Source of the DNA: Actinomycetes bacterium
Lineage (GTDB): Bacteria; Actinomycetota; Actinomycetes; Actinomycetales; Dermatophilaceae
Length of the DNA stretch: 64,000 nucleotides
Reading direction: 5' to 3'
Assembly: GCA_023420415.1 (NCBI GenBank)
Contig: JAEZWF010000025.1
Coordinates: forward strand, 29,349-93,348
Both the position numbers and the translations under genes were made by a program. The notes beneath the pieces were generated by a model. It was not told the origin of the DNA. It did not search any database and worked only from the letters and a program-made list of their open reading frames with translations. Positions within the stretch are counted from its first letter, which is position 1. Every line of letters begins with the position of its first letter. Shown here piece after piece: positions 9,009-18,993 of the stretch.

Positions 9009-9211
9009 GACTGGGATCCCTTCTCCAGCAACGCTTCCTCGGCCACGCGACCGGGGATCGAAGCCGTGTCCACGCGAGCCAGCTGGACGGTGAAGACGCG
9101 GGCGCAGGCGCGGCACTCCCACGCGCTGCGCGGCTCCTCGACCGGCCAGAGGTCCTCCTCGGCGCAGAACGGGCAGTAGTAGGGCGTCGACGCGCGGGGG
9201 CTGTCGCTCAT
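9005..9211 (-). CDS. Small zinc-ribbon-like protein of the sulfate-assimilation operon
   Basis: A 68-residue protein encoded between sir and cysH, overlapping both neighbours by 4 bp. It has two CxxC knuckles (YYCPFC near residue 12 and ECRAC near residue 33) about 20 residues apart and flanking aromatic residues, the pattern of a rubredoxin-like or zinc-ribbon fold. I do not recognise a named family. Because it is locked between sulfite reductase and APS reductase genes, a role as an electron carrier or accessory factor for one of them is an inference from context only. Confidence 0.8.
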   Translation of the reverse strand: MSDSPRASTPYYCPFCAEEDLWPVEEPRSAWECRACARVFTVQLARVDTASIPGRVAEEALLEKGSQS

Positions 9212-10896
9212 CGCAGGTCGTCCTCATCCGCACGGTGAGCCCAGGTGGCGAACGCCTCGTTGCCGTCGCGCTGTTCGAGGAACCGGGTGGCGAGCCGCTC
9301 GATGTAGTCGGGCAGCTCCTGCGCCGGCACCTTGAGTGCACGGGTCTTGCGCGCGAGCTGGGGGTGGGTGCCGAGGCCGCCCCCCAGGTGCACCTGGAAG
9401 ACCTCGACGAGGTTGCCGTCGTCGTCCTTGCTCACCATGCCCTTGAGGCCGACGTCGGCGACCTGGGTGCGCGCGCAGGCGTTGGGGCAGCCGTTCAGGT
9501 GGATGCTGAACGGCACGTCGAAGTCCGGCAGCCGCCGCTCCATCTCGGCGATGACGGTGCGGGCCCGGGCCTTGGTCTCGACCAGCGCGAGCTTGCAAAA
9601 CTCGATGCCGGTGCAGGCCAGCACGCCGCGGCGCCACTCGCTCGGGGCCGCGGGCAGCCCGATGGCGTCGAGGCCTTCGGTGAGGGCGGCGACCTCCCTC
9701 TGGGGCACGTCGAGGACGAGGATCTTCTGGTGCGGGGTGAGCCGCACCCGACCGGACCCGTGGCGCGCAGCCAGCTCCGCGACGGCATACAACGTCGTGC
9801 CGCTCACCCGGCCCGCCACGGGGGCGACGCCGACCCAGAAGCGGCCGTCCTGCTGCGGGTGCACACCGACGTGGTCGCGGCGCTGGTCGCTCGGGGCGAC
9901 CGGCGCTGGGCCGTCGGCGAGGCGACGTCCGAGGTAGTCCTGCTCGAGGACCTCCCGGAACTTCTCGGCGCCCCAGTCGGCCATGAGGAACTTCAGCCGC
10001 GCGCGGTTGCGCAGCCGCCGGTAGCCGTGGTCACGGAAGATCGAGACGACGCCCTTCCAGACGTCGGGCACCTCCTCGAGCGGCACCCACGCGCCGAGCC
10101 GCTGGGCGAACATCGGGTTGGTCGACAGGCCGCCGCCGACCCACACGTCGAACCCGGGCCCGTGCTCGGGGTGGACGACACCGACGAACGACACGTCGTT
10201 GACCTCGTGGGCGACATCGAGGCTGGGGCTGCCGGAGACCGCGGTCTTGAACTTGCGCGGCAGGTTCGAGAACTCGGGGCTGCCGATGTAGCGGTCGAGG
10301 ATCTCGCGCACGGCCGGCGTCCCGTCGACGACCTCGTCGGCGGCGATCCCGGCGACCGGTGAACCGAGGATGACGCGCGGGGTGTCGCCGCAGGCCTCTG
10401 CGGTGGTGAGCCCGACCGCCTCGAGCCGCGACCAGATCTCCGGCACGTCCTCGATGCGGATCCAGTGCAGCTGGATGTTCTGCCGGTCGGTGACGTCGGC
10501 GGTGTCGCGGGCGAACTCGGTGGAGATGCCGGCGATCGCGCGCAGCTGCTCGGCGGACAGCGCACCGCCGTCCGAGCGCACCCGCAGCATGAAGTACTCG
10601 TCGTCGAGCTCGGCCGGGTCGAGCGTGGCCGTCTGGCCGCCGTCGATGCCGGGCTTGCGCTGGGTGTAGAGCCCCCACCAGCGCATCCGCCCGCGCAGGT
10701 CGTCGCCCGGGATGCTCGCGAAGCCCTCCTTGGCGTAGACCTCCTCGATCCGGGTGCGCACGTTGAGGCCGTCGTCGGCCGCCTTGAACTCCTCGTTGTG
10801 GTTGAGGGGCGTCGCGTCACCGTCGGCCCAGGCGCCAGTGGCCTGGGTGCGCGTGGGGCGGGTATGCCGCGTGGTCCGCTCGGGGGCTTGGGTCAC
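9208..10896 (-). CDS. sir: Ferredoxin-dependent sulfite reductase (NirA/SirA type)
   Basis: A 562-residue nitrite/sulfite-reductase-family protein with two ferredoxin-like half domains and two siroheme/[4Fe-4S] domains. The cluster ligands are C-x5-C (ACTGIEFC, near residue 428) and C-x3-C (GCPNAC, near 470). The Tyr in GLYTQR and the Cys in EACGDTPR fit the Tyr-Cys pair described near the siroheme of the mycobacterial enzyme. It reduces sulfite to sulfide using ferredoxin. The GTG start is chosen as the first in frame and lacks a strong ribosome-binding site, so a start slightly downstream is possible. It is the first gene of the leftward sulfur operon. Confidence 0.93.
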   Translation of the reverse strand: MTQAPERTTRHTRPTRTQATGAWADGDATPLNHNEEFKAADDGLNVRTRIEEVYAKEGFASIPGDDLRGRMRWWGLYTQRKPGIDGGQTATLDPAELDDEYFMLRVRSDGGALSAEQLRAIAGISTEFARDTADVTDRQNIQLHWIRIEDVPEIWSRLEAVGLTTAEACGDTPRVILGSPVAGIAADEVVDGTPAVREILDRYIGSPEFSNLPRKFKTAVSGSPSLDVAHEVNDVSFVGVVHPEHGPGFDVWVGGGLSTNPMFAQRLGAWVPLEEVPDVWKGVVSIFRDHGYRRLRNRARLKFLMADWGAEKFREVLEQDYLGRRLADGPAPVAPSDQRRDHVGVHPQQDGRFWVGVAPVAGRVSGTTLYAVAELAARHGSGRVRLTPHQKILVLDVPQREVAALTEGLDAIGLPAAPSEWRRGVLACTGIEFCKLALVETKARARTVIAEMERRLPDFDVPFSIHLNGCPNACARTQVADVGLKGMVSKDDDGNLVEVFQVHLGGGLGTHPQLARKTRALKVPAQELPDYIERLATRFLEQRDGNEAFATWAHRADEDDLR

Positions 10897-10916
10897 CCCC
10901 TCATTCTGCCGCCTGA

Positions 10917-10933
10917 GTTATGGATTGCATAAC
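10917..10933. promoter_or_regulatory. Palindrome in the divergent region upstream of sir
   Basis: GTTATG-N5-CATAAC is a perfect 6-bp inverted repeat in an AT-richer stretch about 20 bp before the sir start, between sir and the divergent flavin oxidoreductase gene. Its place in front of the sulfur operon suggests an operator for a sulfur or redox regulator. This is inferred from symmetry and position alone. Confidence 0.4.
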
Positions 10934-11032
10934 CGTCCATTATTCGACCGCAACTCCCACCAAACCGCTGGGACTTGCCACCTGGGCGCCCCATGGGTGG
11001 TTCAGGTTGCAGCGATGGGGCAGGCTCGGCGC

Positions 11033-12097
11033 ATGAAGGCTTTCGGCTTCCTCTCCTTCGGCCACTACGGGGCGGTCCGCGGCTCGCACACGCAGAACGC
11101 GCGCGACGCCCTCACCCAGGCGGTCGCCATCGGGGTCGGCGCGGACGAGCTCGGCGTCAACGGCGCTTACTTCCGCGTCCACCACTTCGCCCAGCAGGCC
11201 GCCGCCCCCATCCCGCTCCTGACCGCGATCGCGGCGAAGACGCAGCGGATCGAGGTCGGCACCGGCGTCATCGACCTGCGCTACGAGAACCCGCTCTACC
11301 TCGCCGAGGAGGCGGCCGCGCTGGACCTCCTCGCCGACGGGCGGGTCGCGCTCGGGGTGAGCCGCGGGTCACCCGAGACGGTCATCCGCGGCTACGAGGA
11401 GTTCGGCTACACCGGCTCTACGGACCCGCGCGGCGCGGACATCGCGCGCGAGAAGATCACCAAGTTCCTCGCCGCCATCGACGGCGAGCCGATGGCTGAC
11501 GCCGACCCCAACGGCTACATGTCTACCCACACGACGGCACGGGTGCCGATCGAGCCGCAGTCCCCCACCCTGCGCCAGCACGTGTGGTGGGGTTCGGGCA
11601 ACCGCGACAGCGCCGAGTGGGCCGGCACGGTCGGCCTCAACCTCATGTCCTCGACCCTGCTCACCGAGGCGAACGGGGACGAGTTCCACCGGTTGCAGCG
11701 TGACCAGATCGACCGGTTCCGCGCCGCGTGGAAGGAGGCCGGCCACCCGGGAAGCCCGCGAGTCTCGGTGTCGCGCAGCATCTTCCCGCTCATGACCGAC
11801 GTGGACCGTGCGTACTTCGGCCCGCGCGGCGGCGAGGAGGGCGACCAGATCGGCATCATCGACGGGATGCGCTCGACGTTCGGCAAGAGCTATGCCGCGG
11901 AGCCCGACGTGCTCATCGAGCAGCTCAAGGCCGACTCCGCGATCGAGGCGGCTGACACGCTCATGCTGACCATCCCCAACCAGCTCGGCGTCGACTACAA
12001 CCTGCACGTGCTGGAGTCGTTCGCCACGCACGTTGCCCCGGCGCTCGGCTGGCAGCCCAACACCGACGGGCCGGTGACCGGCTACCCGATCGACTGA
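11033..12097 (+). CDS. LLM-class (luciferase-like) flavin-dependent oxidoreductase
   Basis: A 354-residue TIM-barrel protein of the bacterial luciferase family. Typical segments are FGFLSFGHY at the N-terminus, KTQRIEVGTGVIDLRYENPLYLAEE, and LGVSRGSPE followed by the C-terminal barrel. These enzymes use FMN or F420; the cofactor cannot be fixed from sequence. The start at ATG 11033 puts the conserved first strand at residue 3. An in-frame ATG lies 18 bp upstream. It is transcribed away from the sulfur operon and converges on the ABC-F gene with only 4 bp between stops. Substrate unknown. Confidence 0.88.
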   Translation: MKAFGFLSFGHYGAVRGSHTQNARDALTQAVAIGVGADELGVNGAYFRVHHFAQQAAAPIPLLTAIAAKTQRIEVGTGVIDLRYENPLYLAEEAAALDLLADGRVALGVSRGSPETVIRGYEEFGYTGSTDPRGADIAREKITKFLAAIDGEPMADADPNGYMSTHTTARVPIEPQSPTLRQHVWWGSGNRDSAEWAGTVGLNLMSSTLLTEANGDEFHRLQRDQIDRFRAAWKEAGHPGSPRVSVSRSIFPLMTDVDRAYFGPRGGEEGDQIGIIDGMRSTFGKSYAAEPDVLIEQLKADSAIEAADTLMLTIPNQLGVDYNLHVLESFATHVAPALGWQPNTDGPVTGYPID

Positions 12098-12101
12098 GCT
12101 G

Positions 12102-13703
<1,602 letters not shown>

Positions 13704-13785
13704 GAAAGGCTCCTTGGCTGGCTCAGGTGCAGGACACGGACGCACCGAGACGATTGCGATGGCGCCGAAGCTGGACTGCTGTCAC

Positions 13786-13846
13786 TAGTCTAACGAGCGT
13801 GTTCGACACCCGAATGCACAGCCCAGCGACCGTGGAGGCCCGATGA
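13786..13846 (+). promoter_or_regulatory. Candidate -10 box and short leader ORF before the metallopeptidase
   Basis: TAGTCT (13786-13791) is a good -10 box. Seven bases later a GTG (13799) opens a 15-codon frame whose TGA overlaps the ATG of the metallopeptidase gene. If transcription starts at the GTG, a leaderless mini-ORF would be translationally coupled to the gene. No convincing -35 box is visible. Confidence 0.35.
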
Positions 13847-14766
13847 GCTTCAACGACAACGCCCGGATCGACACCAGCCAGGTCGGCTCCGGCGGCGGTG
13901 GCGGCGGCACCCCCGGCGGCATGGTGGTCGGAGGTGGCATCGGCGGCATCATCCTGCTGGTCATCATGCTGATCTTCGGGATCAACCCGGGCCAGCTGCC
14001 CACGGACCCCGGGACGGGCGGCGGCTCGGTCGACCAGGGCCAGGTCGAGCCGGCGGGCACCCAGGACGGCAACGCCTTCTCCCAGTGCAAGACGGGCGCG
14101 GACGCCAATCGCGACGACACCTGCCGGGTGATCCTGACCGTGAACTCGGTCAACGACTACTGGAGCAAGGAGCTGCCTCGGTACGGGCGCGAGTACACGC
14201 CTGCCAAGACGATCCTCTACAACGGCTCCACCCAGTCGGCCTGCGGCACGGCCTCCAATCAGGTCGGGCCCTTCTACTGCCCGCTCGACAAGCAGGTCTA
14301 CATCGACGCCAGCTTCTTCCAGATCCTGACGACCCAGTTCGGCTCCAGCGGCGGCCCGCTCGCCCAGGAGTACGTCGTCGCGCACGAGTACGGCCACCAT
14401 ATCGAGGACACCCTCGGTCTCCTCGACCGCGCACAGGACGGCCGCACCGGCCCGAACAGCGGCGGGGTCCGGATCGAGCTGATGGCCGACTGCCTCGCGG
14501 GAGTCTGGGCCAAGAACGCGACGGAGACGACCGACTCGGCCGGCACCAAGCTGCTCAAGCCCCTCACCGACAAGGACATCAAGGACGCCCTGTCCGCGGC
14601 GGCGTCCGTCGGTGACGACCGCATCCAGCAGAAGACCCAGGGTCGGGTCAGCCCGGAGAGCTGGACCCACGGGTCGGCCGAGGCGCGGCAGAAGTGGTTC
14701 ACGACGGGCTACAACTCCGGCGACCTCAACCAGTGCGACACCTTCACCCCCGACACCGTCGAGTAG
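13843..14766 (+). CDS. Neutral zinc metallopeptidase (YpfJ/KPN_02809 family)
   Basis: A 307-residue membrane-anchored protein. A Gly-rich N-terminal ~35 residues precedes one hydrophobic segment (residues ~32-48, IGGIILLVIMLIFG), then a presumably extracytoplasmic domain. The zinc site HEYGHH near residue 184 and the later helix with ELMADC match the YpfJ-type neutral zinc metallopeptidase family, whose substrates are not known. The SD-like GGAGG lies before the ATG. It converges with the next small gene, their stops 4 bp apart. Confidence 0.9.
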   Translation: MSFNDNARIDTSQVGSGGGGGGTPGGMVVGGGIGGIILLVIMLIFGINPGQLPTDPGTGGGSVDQGQVEPAGTQDGNAFSQCKTGADANRDDTCRVILTVNSVNDYWSKELPRYGREYTPAKTILYNGSTQSACGTASNQVGPFYCPLDKQVYIDASFFQILTTQFGSSGGPLAQEYVVAHEYGHHIEDTLGLLDRAQDGRTGPNSGGVRIELMADCLAGVWAKNATETTDSAGTKLLKPLTDKDIKDALSAAASVGDDRIQQKTQGRVSPESWTHGSAEARQKWFTTGYNSGDLNQCDTFTPDTVE

Positions 14767-14769
14767 CCC

Positions 14770-15132
14770 TCAGTCGTCGGTGATGCCGGCGGTCCCGTCG
14801 AGCAGCTGCAGCAGCTCGTGCGCCGCCAGCTCCACCTTCTTGTGCCGCCACTCCGCGGCCCGGTAGACGCTGGCGATGAGCCCCGACCGGTGGACCCGCC
14901 GGAAGTCGCCGACCACGAAGGCATAGCGCGCCTTGGTGTCGTCGTTGGCGCCGACGGTCAGACCCAGGTGCCAGCGCCCGTAGTCGGCCCACGAGTGGTT
15001 CTCGAGGTAGGCGTTCTGGGCCGCGGCGTCGGGTTGCACGTCGCCCCAGTCGCTGTCCAGGACGTACTGCTTGCGCTCGATGAGGCCGCGCAGGAACTCC
15101 ACAGCCTCGTCGTTGACGGTGTACTTGGCCAT
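14770..15132 (-). CDS. Conserved actinobacterial hypothetical protein
   Basis: About 120 residues, acidic and aromatic-rich, with no signal or membrane segment. Blocks such as YVLDSDWGD, HSWADYGRWHLGL and FRRVHRSGL look like those of a widely conserved small actinobacterial protein without assigned function. I start it at the internal ATG (MAKYTV) because the longer frame would need a TTG. The neighbours, a zinc peptidase and a release-factor-like gene, give no functional clue. Confidence 0.8.
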   Translation of the reverse strand: MAKYTVNDEAVEFLRGLIERKQYVLDSDWGDVQPDAAAQNAYLENHSWADYGRWHLGLTVGANDDTKARYAFVVGDFRRVHRSGLIASVYRAAEWRHKKVELAAHELLQLLDGTAGITDD

Positions 15133-15183
15133 GCGGCCATGCTCGTCCGGCAACCGCCGCGCTGCCAGCCGAGCGGGTCCGGC

Positions 15184-15732
15184 TCACTCCTCGACCGTGA
15201 CCCGGACGGCGCGTCCGCGGCGGACGGCGTCGTCGAGGACGGCGCGCTTCGGGTCGGGCAGGTCGTAGAGCTCACGCCGTGGCAGGTCGCCCAGGAAGGC
15301 CAGTCGCGGGTCGTCGAGCACCGCGCGCACCAGCGCCTTGTCGCCACCCACGACGAGACCGCCAGGTATGCCGCGTGGCAGGAGTCGGTGCGCGTGGTCC
15401 GTCACGGCCCGCACCAGCTCGTCGGCCTGGTTGCCGCGGCGCCGAGCGAACCGCTGCTGCGACCAGCCACCGGCGGCGGTGCGTGACTGCACGTGACGCG
15501 TGCCGACCTTGGACGCACTCAGGTGACCCGCAGCGTCGGCCAGCCCCACGGCATACCCGCCGCGTCGCACCAGCACCACGGCGAGCGGGGCGTGGTCGAA
15601 ACGCTCAATGCCCGAGATCCGTTGCGGCGCAGGCGAACCCACGACGCCGTCGCCAGGCTCCGGGTTGTTCTCACGAAACCGTGACAGCCAGCCGTCGAAG
15701 CGCTCGGGCGCGACCTCGACGACCCGGCTCAC
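15184..15732 (-). CDS. acVLRF1-family peptidyl-tRNA hydrolase/release factor
   Basis: A 182-residue protein with the signature GGWSQQRFARRRGNQ near residue 88, matching the VLRF1 (Vms1/ANKZF1-like) release-factor fold in its actinobacterial form. In this family a Gln in a GxxxQ-type loop cleaves peptidyl-tRNA on stalled ribosomes. The likely role is therefore rescue of stalled translation, alone or with other quality-control factors. The start is a GTG without a strong ribosome-binding site. It follows the suf operon in the same direction, 17 bp after the sufT-like stop, and may be read through from it. Confidence 0.82.
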   Translation of the reverse strand: MSRVVEVAPERFDGWLSRFRENNPEPGDGVVGSPAPQRISGIERFDHAPLAVVLVRRGGYAVGLADAAGHLSASKVGTRHVQSRTAAGGWSQQRFARRRGNQADELVRAVTDHAHRLLPRGIPGGLVVGGDKALVRAVLDDPRLAFLGDLPRRELYDLPDPKRAVLDDAVRRGRAVRVTVEE

Positions 15733-15748
15733 GTCGACAGCGGCCAGC

Positions 15749-16075
15749 TCAGATGTTGAAGCCGAGGGCGCGCAGCTGCTCGCGGCCGTCCTCGGTGATC
15801 TTGTCCGGACCCCACGGCGGCATCCAGACCCAGTTGATGCGGTGGCTCGCGACGAGCCCCTCGAGCGCCTGCGACGTCTGGTCCTCGATGACGTCGGTCA
15901 GCGGGCAGGCCGCGGAGGTGAGGGTCATGTCGAGCACCGCGTGGTTCTGCGGGTCGACGGTGATGCCGTAGACGAGGCCGAGGTCGACGACGTTGATGCC
16001 GAGCTCGGGGTCGACCACGTCGCGCATGGCCTCCTCGACATCGGCCACGTTGGGCTGGGTGCTGGTCTCGGTCAT
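15749..16075 (-). CDS. Metal-sulfur cluster assembly factor (SufT/PaaD-like, DUF59)
   Basis: A 108-residue MIP18/DUF59 domain protein that ends the suf operon. The conserved DPELGINVVDLGLVYG block (residues ~22-37) and the Cys at about residue 57 (SAACPL) are present, followed by the usual WxPPWGPDKI segment. Family members help load iron-sulfur clusters onto targets. The ATG overlaps the sufU stop (ATGA), so the two are coupled. The same gene follows sufU in mycobacteria. Confidence 0.92.
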   Translation of the reverse strand: MTETSTQPNVADVEEAMRDVVDPELGINVVDLGLVYGITVDPQNHAVLDMTLTSAACPLTDVIEDQTSQALEGLVASHRINWVWMPPWGPDKITEDGREQLRALGFNI

Positions 16076-16539
16076 CGTGCTGCCTCTTCCTTCGAAACGC
16101 TGGTCACGCCTGCCTGGTGCAACGCGTCGGTGAACGCCATCCATCCCAGCAGAGCACACTTCACCCGTGCCGGGTACTTCGAGACACCCGCGAACGCCAC
16201 ACCGTCGCCGATGACGTCCTCGTCGCCGGAGTCGGCCCCCTTGGACGTCAGCATCGAGCGCATCGCCTCGTGCGTCGCCAAGGCCTCACCGACGGTGTGG
16301 CCGATGACCTCGTCGGTGAGCACGCTCGTCGACGCCATCGAGATCGAGCAGCCGAGCGCGTCGTAGGACACGTCGCGGATCATCGCGTCGTCGCCCTCGC
16401 CGTCGACGTGGACCCGCAGGGTCACCTCGTCGCCGCAGGTCGGGTTGACGTGGTGCACCTCGGCGTCGAAGTCCTCACGCAGCCCCGCGTGGTGCGGGCG
16501 CTTGGAGTGCTCGAGGATCAGCTCCTGGTAGAGGTCCAT
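16072..16539 (-). CDS. sufU: SufU sulfur-transfer protein (IscU-like)
   Basis: A 155-residue zinc-dependent partner of SufS that accepts persulfide sulfur. Three Cys are in the expected places: C35 (PTCGDE), C64 (LGCSIS) and C128 (VKCALL). An insert around GADSGDEDVIGDGVAF between the second and third Cys marks SufU and separates it from IscU. The start is the ATG overlapping the sufS stop; a much longer open frame upstream is a shadow of sufS. Confidence 0.95.
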   Translation of the reverse strand: MDLYQELILEHSKRPHHAGLREDFDAEVHHVNPTCGDEVTLRVHVDGEGDDAMIRDVSYDALGCSISMASTSVLTDEVIGHTVGEALATHEAMRSMLTSKGADSGDEDVIGDGVAFAGVSKYPARVKCALLGWMAFTDALHQAGVTSVSKEEAAR

Positions 16540-17834
16540 CAGACCGCCACCCCGAAGATGTCGGGCACCTTGTCGAGGGCGCTCAGCATCGCGTCGACCT
16601 CTTGGGGCGTGTTGTATGCCGCGAGGCTGGCTCGCGTGGTCGCGGTCACCCCGAAGCGGCGGTGCAGCGGCCACGCGCAGTGGTGTCCCACCCGGACGGC
16701 GACACCCTGGTCGTCGAGCACCTGGCCCACGTCGTGGGCGTGGACGCCCTCGACGTCGAAGGCCACCGCACCGACGCGGTCCACGGTGTCGGTCGGCCCG
16801 ACGACGCGCACCCACGGCCGCTCGGCGAGACCGCCGAGCAGCTGCTCGGTGAGCGCGTGCTCGTGGGCGGCGACGCGGTCGAGGCCGATCTCGCCCAGCC
16901 AGTCGACAGCGGCACCGAGGCCGACGGCCTGCGCGGCGTTCGGTGAGCCCGCCTCGAAACGCTGCGGCGGCGCGGCATACGTCGTGCCCTCCATCCGCAC
17001 GGTCTCGATCATCGAGCCGCCGGTGATGAACGGCGGCATCGCCGCCAGTAGCTCCCCACGGCCCCAGAGGACGCCGACCCCGGTGGGGCCGTACATCTTG
17101 TGGCCCGAGAAGGCCGCGAAGTCCACCCCCAGGTCCGCCACCTGCAGCGGCAGGTGCGGCGCGGACTGGCACGCGTCGAGAACGGTGAGCGCACCCACGG
17201 CACGAGCTGCCTCGGCGAGCTCACGCACCGGGTTGACCGTGCCGAGCACGTTGCTCACGTGGGTGAAGGCGAACACCTTGGTGCGCTCGGTCAGCAGGTC
17301 GGCCAGGCCGGGACCGTGCTGGCCGGCCAGGTCGAGCCGGCCCTCGTCGGTGACGCCGATCCAGCGCAGGGTGGCGCCGGTGCGCCGAGCCAGCTCTTGC
17401 CACGGCACGAGGTTGGCGTGGTGCTCCATCTCGGTGATGAGGATCTCGTCGCCCTCGCCGAGGCTCAGACGCGGGTCTTTCGCTTGTCCCGCAACGGAGT
17501 TCGAGAAGGCGTAGGCCACGAGGTTGAGCGACTCGGTGGCGTTCTTGGTGAAGACGACCTCGTCCTCCGCGCCACCGACGAAACCGGCCACCTTGGCGCG
17601 TGCCCCCTCGTAGGCGTCGGTGGCCTCCTCGCTCAGCTGGTGCGCGCCACGGTGCACCGCCGCGTTGACCTGCTCGTCGAAGGCGCGCATCGTCGTCAGG
17701 GCACCGGCATACCGCTGCGACGTCGCACCCGAGTCGAGGTAGACCAGCGGCTTCCCGTCGCGCACGGTGCGCGTGAGGATCGGGAAGCCGGCCCGGATGC
17801 GGGCCAGCTCCTGCTGGTCGAACGGCGTGGTCAT
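16539..17834 (-). CDS. sufS: Cysteine desulfurase
   Basis: A 431-residue PLP enzyme that takes sulfur from cysteine and passes it to SufU. The PLP Lys lies in SGHKMYGPTG near residue 244, and the catalytic Cys in VGHHCAWP near residue 384. The short loop around the catalytic Cys is that of SufS-type (group II) desulfurases. The gene sits 10 bp downstream of sufC and overlaps sufU by one base. Confidence 0.96.
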   Translation of the reverse strand: MTTPFDQQELARIRAGFPILTRTVRDGKPLVYLDSGATSQRYAGALTTMRAFDEQVNAAVHRGAHQLSEEATDAYEGARAKVAGFVGGAEDEVVFTKNATESLNLVAYAFSNSVAGQAKDPRLSLGEGDEILITEMEHHANLVPWQELARRTGATLRWIGVTDEGRLDLAGQHGPGLADLLTERTKVFAFTHVSNVLGTVNPVRELAEAARAVGALTVLDACQSAPHLPLQVADLGVDFAAFSGHKMYGPTGVGVLWGRGELLAAMPPFITGGSMIETVRMEGTTYAAPPQRFEAGSPNAAQAVGLGAAVDWLGEIGLDRVAAHEHALTEQLLGGLAERPWVRVVGPTDTVDRVGAVAFDVEGVHAHDVGQVLDDQGVAVRVGHHCAWPLHRRFGVTATTRASLAAYNTPQEVDAMLSALDKVPDIFGVAV

Positions 17835-17844
17835 GGCTGCCCGC

Positions 17845-18603
17845 TCAGGCCTTGGCGGTGAGGAAGCGGTCGTAGCCCTCGGACTCGAGCCGGTCGGCGA
17901 GCTCGGAGCCGCCCTCCTCGACGATCTTGCCGTCGACGAAGACGTGCACGAAGTCGGGCTTGATGTAGCGCAGGATCCGCGTGTAGTGCGTGATCAGCAG
18001 GACGCCCAGGTCGGTGCCCTCCTTGGCGCGGTTGACGCCCTCGGAGACGATGCGCAGCGCGTCGACGTCGAGCCCGGAGTCGGTCTCGTCGAGGACCGCG
18101 ATCTTCGGCTTGAGCAGCTCGAGCTGGAGGATCTCGTGGCGCTTCTTCTCACCACCGGAGAAGCCCTCGTTGACGTTGCGCTCGGCGAAGGAGTCGTCCA
18201 TCCGCAGGTCGCCCATCGCGGTCTTGACGTCCTTGACCCAGGTGCGCAGCTTGGGGGCATCGCCGTCGACGGCGGTCTTGGCGGTGCGCAGGAAGTTGCT
18301 GACCGTGACGCCCGGGACCTCGACGGGGTACTGCATCGCGAGGAACAGCCCGGCGCGGGCGCGCTCGTCGACGCTCATGGCGAGGACGTCCTCGCCGTCG
18401 AGGGTGATGGTGCCCTCCGTCACGGTGTACTTCGGGTGACCGGCGATGGCATAGGCAAGGGTCGACTTGCCGGAACCGTTGGGCCCCATGATCGCGTGGG
18501 TCTCACCGGACTTCACCGTCAGGTCGACCCCGCGCAGGATCTCCTTGGTGCCGTTCTCGGTCTCCACGGTGACGTGGAGGTTGCGGATCTCAAGAGTGGA
18601 CAT
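17845..18603 (-). CDS. sufC: Fe-S cluster assembly ATPase
   Basis: A 252-residue ABC-type ATPase of the SufBCD scaffold. Walker A GPNGSGKST begins near residue 39, the signature FSGGEKKR is near 150, and the Walker B region is IAVLDETDSGLD, the characteristic SufC form. It energises the SufB-SufD scaffold for cluster assembly. The gene follows the Rieske ferredoxin gene after 33 bp. Confidence 0.97.
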   Translation of the reverse strand: MSTLEIRNLHVTVETENGTKEILRGVDLTVKSGETHAIMGPNGSGKSTLAYAIAGHPKYTVTEGTITLDGEDVLAMSVDERARAGLFLAMQYPVEVPGVTVSNFLRTAKTAVDGDAPKLRTWVKDVKTAMGDLRMDDSFAERNVNEGFSGGEKKRHEILQLELLKPKIAVLDETDSGLDVDALRIVSEGVNRAKEGTDLGVLLITHYTRILRYIKPDFVHVFVDGKIVEEGGSELADRLESEGYDRFLTAKA

Positions 18604-18636
18604 GTGGTGGCAATCCTTCGCAGGTGATCAGGCGGT

Positions 18637-18993
18637 TCAGGAACTCAGGGGGGTCGTGCCGACGAAGACGTCGTCGCCCTCGACCTTGACCGGGTAGACG
18701 TTGACCGGGACGGTCGCCGGCGGGCCGGACGGCTCCCCGGTGCGGATGTCGAAGCGCGAGCCGTGCAGCCAGCACTCGAGCGTGTGGCCCTCGATCTCGC
18801 CCTCGGACAGCGAGACGTTGGCGTGGCTGCAGGTGTCGTCGAGGGCGTAGATCCCGCCGTCCTTGGTGCGGACGATCGCCATGATCTGGCCGTAGACGTC
18901 CGCGGCGGCCGCCCCGAACTCAGGCAGCTCGTCGACCCGGCAGACGCGGACGAAGTCCTCGTCACCGTCGACGGGTGCGGCCTCGGCGGTCAC
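18637..18993 (-). CDS. Rieske-type [2Fe-2S] ferredoxin in the suf operon
   Basis: A 118-residue soluble Rieske domain of the non-heme-oxygenase ferredoxin type. Cluster ligands are C55 and H57 (TCSHAN) and C74 and H77 (CWLHGS); there is no extra disulfide pair, as expected for low-potential Rieske ferredoxins. The gene lies between sufD and sufC and overlaps the sufD stop by 4 bp. It probably supplies electrons for cluster assembly or is an early client. This arrangement recurs in many actinobacterial suf operons. Confidence 0.93.
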   Translation of the reverse strand: MTAEAAPVDGDEDFVRVCRVDELPEFGAAAADVYGQIMAIVRTKDGGIYALDDTCSHANVSLSEGEIEGHTLECWLHGSRFDIRTGEPSGPPATVPVNVYPVKVEGDDVFVGTTPLSS

